This document shows, piece after piece, positions 62,115 through 64,000 of a stretch of 64,000 nt of DNA. The notes beneath the pieces were generated by a model that did not search any database, was not told the origin of the DNA, and worked only from the letters and a program-made list of their open reading frames with translations. The stretch comes from Clostridia bacterium (GTDB lineage Bacteria > Bacillota > Clostridia > Oscillospirales > Acutalibacteraceae). Numbering within the stretch: position 1 is the stretch's first letter; each line of letters starts with the position of its first letter. The stretch is taken from positions 62,001-126,000 of the forward strand of contig JAGAMO010000020.1 in assembly GCA_017624675.1 (NCBI GenBank), written 5' to 3'. The position numbers were made by a program, and so were the translations under genes.

Positions 62115-63104
62115 GTGTTAAAATACACATCAAAGCTTAGCGATTTTGAAACGCAAAAGGCTATATCCTTAATTAAGGATAAATTTTCAACCGAGCTTTG
62201 CGACTGCCTTGATTTAACAAGGGTTACAGCCCCTTTGTTTGTTAAAACTGAGAGTGGTCTTAATGACAATTTAAATGGCGTTGAGCGCCCTGTTTCCTTT
62301 GATATTTTGGAAACAGGGGAGATAGCTGAGGTTGTACATAGCCTTGCAAAGTGGAAACGCTTGGCGCTCCATAAATACGGATTCCCAATGCATATGGGAC
62401 TTTACACCGATATGAATGCTATCAGACGCGATGAGGAATGCGATAATATACATTCTATATATGTTGACCAGTGGGACTGGGAAAAGATTATCACTGCTGA
62501 GGATAGAAACGAGGAATATTTAAAAGCGACTGTAAGAAGTATTTTCTGTGCTTTAAAAAGAACTGCCGAGGCTGTTTGCAAGGAATATCCTCAAATTGAG
62601 AACTACTTGCCCGAGCAGATTGCTTTTGTTACATCGCAGGAGCTTTTAGATAAATATCCCAACTTAACTGCCAAACAACGTGAATATGAGGCTGTTAAGG
62701 AATACGGCGCAGTTTTCATTATGCAAATCGGCGGTCGATTAAGTAATGGGGAAAAGCACGACGGCAGAGCTCCCGACTATGACGACTGGACTTTGAACGG
62801 AGATATTTTGTTATACAATAAGGTGCTTGATTCTGCTTTTGAAATTTCCTCAATGGGAATAAGAGTTGACCGCGAGGCATTGATTAAGCAGTTAAAGGCA
62901 GAAAACGCTGAGGATAGAGCAGAATTTGAGTTCCATAAATTGTTGCTTAACGGTGCGTTACCTTTAACCGTGGGCGGCGGAATCGGTCAGTCAAGACTTT
63001 GTATGTATTTGTTACAAAAGGCTCACGTTGGCGAAGTTCAGGTATCTATCTGGCCCGAAAAGGAAATTGCAAAGTGCAAGAAAATGGGAATTAATTTGCT
63101 TTAG
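62115..63104 (+). CDS. asnA: Aspartate-ammonia ligase
   Basis: A 329-residue AsnA making asparagine from aspartate, ammonia and ATP. Signatures are VTAPLFVKTESGLNDNLNG, the IYVDQWDWEKII block and GRAPDYDDWTLNGDILLYN. It has a class II synthetase-like fold and is about the size of E. coli AsnA. The start is GTG 62115 with CGGAG about ten bases before it. Placement behind the T-box and asnS shows joint control of asparagine synthesis and tRNA charging. Confidence 0.96.
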   Translation: MLKYTSKLSDFETQKAISLIKDKFSTELCDCLDLTRVTAPLFVKTESGLNDNLNGVERPVSFDILETGEIAEVVHSLAKWKRLALHKYGFPMHMGLYTDMNAIRRDEECDNIHSIYVDQWDWEKIITAEDRNEEYLKATVRSIFCALKRTAEAVCKEYPQIENYLPEQIAFVTSQELLDKYPNLTAKQREYEAVKEYGAVFIMQIGGRLSNGEKHDGRAPDYDDWTLNGDILLYNKVLDSAFEISSMGIRVDREALIKQLKAENAEDRAEFEFHKLLLNGALPLTVGGGIGQSRLCMYLLQKAHVGEVQVSIWPEKEIAKCKKMGINLL

Positions 63105-63115
63105 AGAGTGAAATT

Positions 63116-63388
63116 ATGAAACTAAAATATAATTTTGTTACTAACTTTGTTGCAGGCAAAACAGTTGCGGTAGCTGTGGGGGAGAGTGCTGAAAAATTCA
63201 GCGGATTTATGAAAATGAACACCACAGCCGCAAAAATATTCGAGTTTTTAAAAGAAGAAACCTCTAAAGAAGAACTTGTTTTAAAACTTAAAGAAATTTA
63301 CCCTGACGAAACCGAGGCTACTTTAAAAGAGAGTGTAGATAGCTTCGTTGCTGAACTTCAAAAAGCCGGAGTGCTTTGCGATGATTAA
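63116..63388 (+). CDS. PqqD-like (RiPP recognition element) protein
   Basis: A 90-residue protein of the PqqD/RRE fold: strands at YNFVTNFVAGKTVAVAVGES, the FSGFMKMNTTAAKIFEFLKE wing-helix region, and the C-terminal AELQKAGVL. PqqD-type domains bind leader peptides of ribosomally made, modified peptides. It starts 11 bases after asnA, without a terminator, and overlaps the next gene by 8 bases, so it is in the asparagine operon transcript. No precursor peptide or modifying radical SAM gene is next to it here. Confidence 0.8.
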   Translation: MKLKYNFVTNFVAGKTVAVAVGESAEKFSGFMKMNTTAAKIFEFLKEETSKEELVLKLKEIYPDETEATLKESVDSFVAELQKAGVLCDD

Positions 63389-63824
63389 CAATATTGAAGA
63401 AGTTCTTAAAACCGAGGATATTGCTATCAGCGGTTTTGAGGGAACAAGTATGTTGCCGATGCTAAGACAGGGCAAGGATAGGGTTGTTATTGCGAAGTGC
63501 GGTGGCAAACTTAAACTTCACGATGTCCCCCTTTATAAGTCGAGTGATAACAAATATGTGTTGCACCGAATTATAAAGGTTAAGCCTGACGGTTATTTAA
63601 TTAGAGGTGACCATTTATACAATAATGAGTATAATGTGACCGACAATGATATAATCGGTGTTTTAAAAGCTTTTTACCGTGGAGACAAGCTTATTGACTG
63701 CACAAATAAAGGCTACCGACTTTACATTTGGTATATAAGATTAAGTTATCCTTTAAGATATTTGTGGTCTGAGTTTGTAAAGCCTAAATTATGGTCTTTG
63801 AAGCAAAAAATCAGGGGCAAATAA
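63381..63824 (+). CDS. S24/S26-type peptidase-like protein
   Basis: A 147-residue protein related to signal peptidase I and LexA-type proteases. The N-terminal part has FEGTSMLPMLRQGKDRVVI, where the Ser in GTSMLP is the expected nucleophile; LHRIIKVKPDGYLIRGDHLY follows with the GD turn of S26 members. The general-base Lys could not be fixed with certainty. The C-terminus is basic and aromatic (GYRLYIWYIRLSYPLRYLWS), possibly membrane-associated. ATG 63381 overlaps the PqqD-like stop and has CCGGAG before it. PqqD plus S24/S26 pairs suggest peptide maturation, but the target is unknown. Confidence 0.75.
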   Translation: MINNIEEVLKTEDIAISGFEGTSMLPMLRQGKDRVVIAKCGGKLKLHDVPLYKSSDNKYVLHRIIKVKPDGYLIRGDHLYNNEYNVTDNDIIGVLKAFYRGDKLIDCTNKGYRLYIWYIRLSYPLRYLWSEFVKPKLWSLKQKIRGK

Positions 63825-63849
63825 TTTTTCAAAAACTTTAAAAAAAGTA

Positions 63850-63878
63850 TTGCAATTTAGAAGTGTTTGTGTTATTAT
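63850..63878 (+). promoter_or_regulatory. Promoter of rpsT
   Basis: TTGCAA, 17 bases, TATTAT. A small hairpin AGTCGGC/GCTGACT (63889-63906) lies in the leader, possibly for S20 feedback control. Confidence 0.55.
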
Positions 63879-63935
63879 AGGTTTTGCGTGAGTCGGCGTG
63901 TGCTGACTTGTTACTATTTATTTGGAGGTGTCATG

Positions 63936-64000
63936 ATGCCGAATATTAAATCTGCTAAGAAAAGAGTGCTTGTAAGCAAAGCAAACTATGAGCGTAACAA
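63936..64000 (+). CDS. rpsT: Ribosomal protein S20, N-terminal part
   Basis: The first 21 codons are in the window: MPNIKSAKKRVLVSKANYER, the typical S20 start. ATG 63936 is chosen over the adjacent ATG 63933 by family N-terminus; TTGGAGGTG lies just upstream. The gene continues past the window end. Confidence 0.92.
   Translation, partial: MPNIKSAKKRVLVSKANYERN

Overview
The window comes from the chromosome of a low-to-mid-GC, endospore-forming Firmicute, most likely a gut clostridium of the Oscillospirales/Ruminococcus type. The evidence is family resemblance of the proteins, sigma-A promoters of TTGACA-N17-TATAAT type, AGGAGG-like ribosome binding sites, a T-box leader, sporulation genes (sigG and a spoIVF-like pair), RNase Y, and YhaO/YhaN and TypA homologues. 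Most of the window is housekeeping DNA with short intergenic spacers and clear intrinsic terminators.

Layout. 1-5000: end of an S1-domain protein, a SulP anion transporter behind a remarkable run of back-to-back hairpins, and an MFS transporter coupled to a GH2 glycosidase. 5000-11100 (minus strand): an operon of PlsC-like acyltransferase, two half-size chromate transporters and a NagD-like phosphatase; then rpsO and pnp, separated by a long RNA hairpin. 11100-22100: typA, a DEDDh exonuclease and a PflX-like radical SAM protein; yhaO/yhaN on the minus strand; pcrA, a membrane protein and maf. 22000-27300: YgiQ-type radical SAM protein (minus), a two-gene spoIVF-like operon whose first member is only a 59-residue anchor, and a TIGR03960/TIGR03936-type pair.

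27300-31350 is the most accessory-looking part: a possible structured RNA, a secreted ricin-lectin protein with a permuted NlpC/LRAT-like catalytic arrangement, two tandem paralogous membrane proteins and an exported helical protein, all unplaced functionally. 31370-43900 returns to core genes: sigG, serC-serA, a sodium-dependent symporter, HtrA, a phosphoribosyltransferase, a HIT protein, alaS, rny and three small unknown genes. 43900-47250 holds a YfcE-like phosphodiesterase, galE, tRNA-Arg(CCG), a second hairpin array built on a repeated ATGTAAT spacer, a lipoprotein and an HTH/membrane-protein pair with a palindromic operator candidate.

47240-64000: a MacB-like ABC transporter, a class A PBP, and a packed operon murI-DUF1934-argS-pncB-lipoprotein-lon-engB in which lon carries a one-base frameshift in this sequence. 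The window closes with an asparagine T-box controlling asnS-asnA, followed without a terminator by a PqqD-like protein and an S24/S26-type peptidase, and then the start of rpsT. The strongest candidates for undescribed biology are the two hairpin arrays, the pnp leader with a Shine-Dalgarno look-alike in its stem, and the accessory secreted/membrane cluster. Everything was read by eye; no search or folding program was run.
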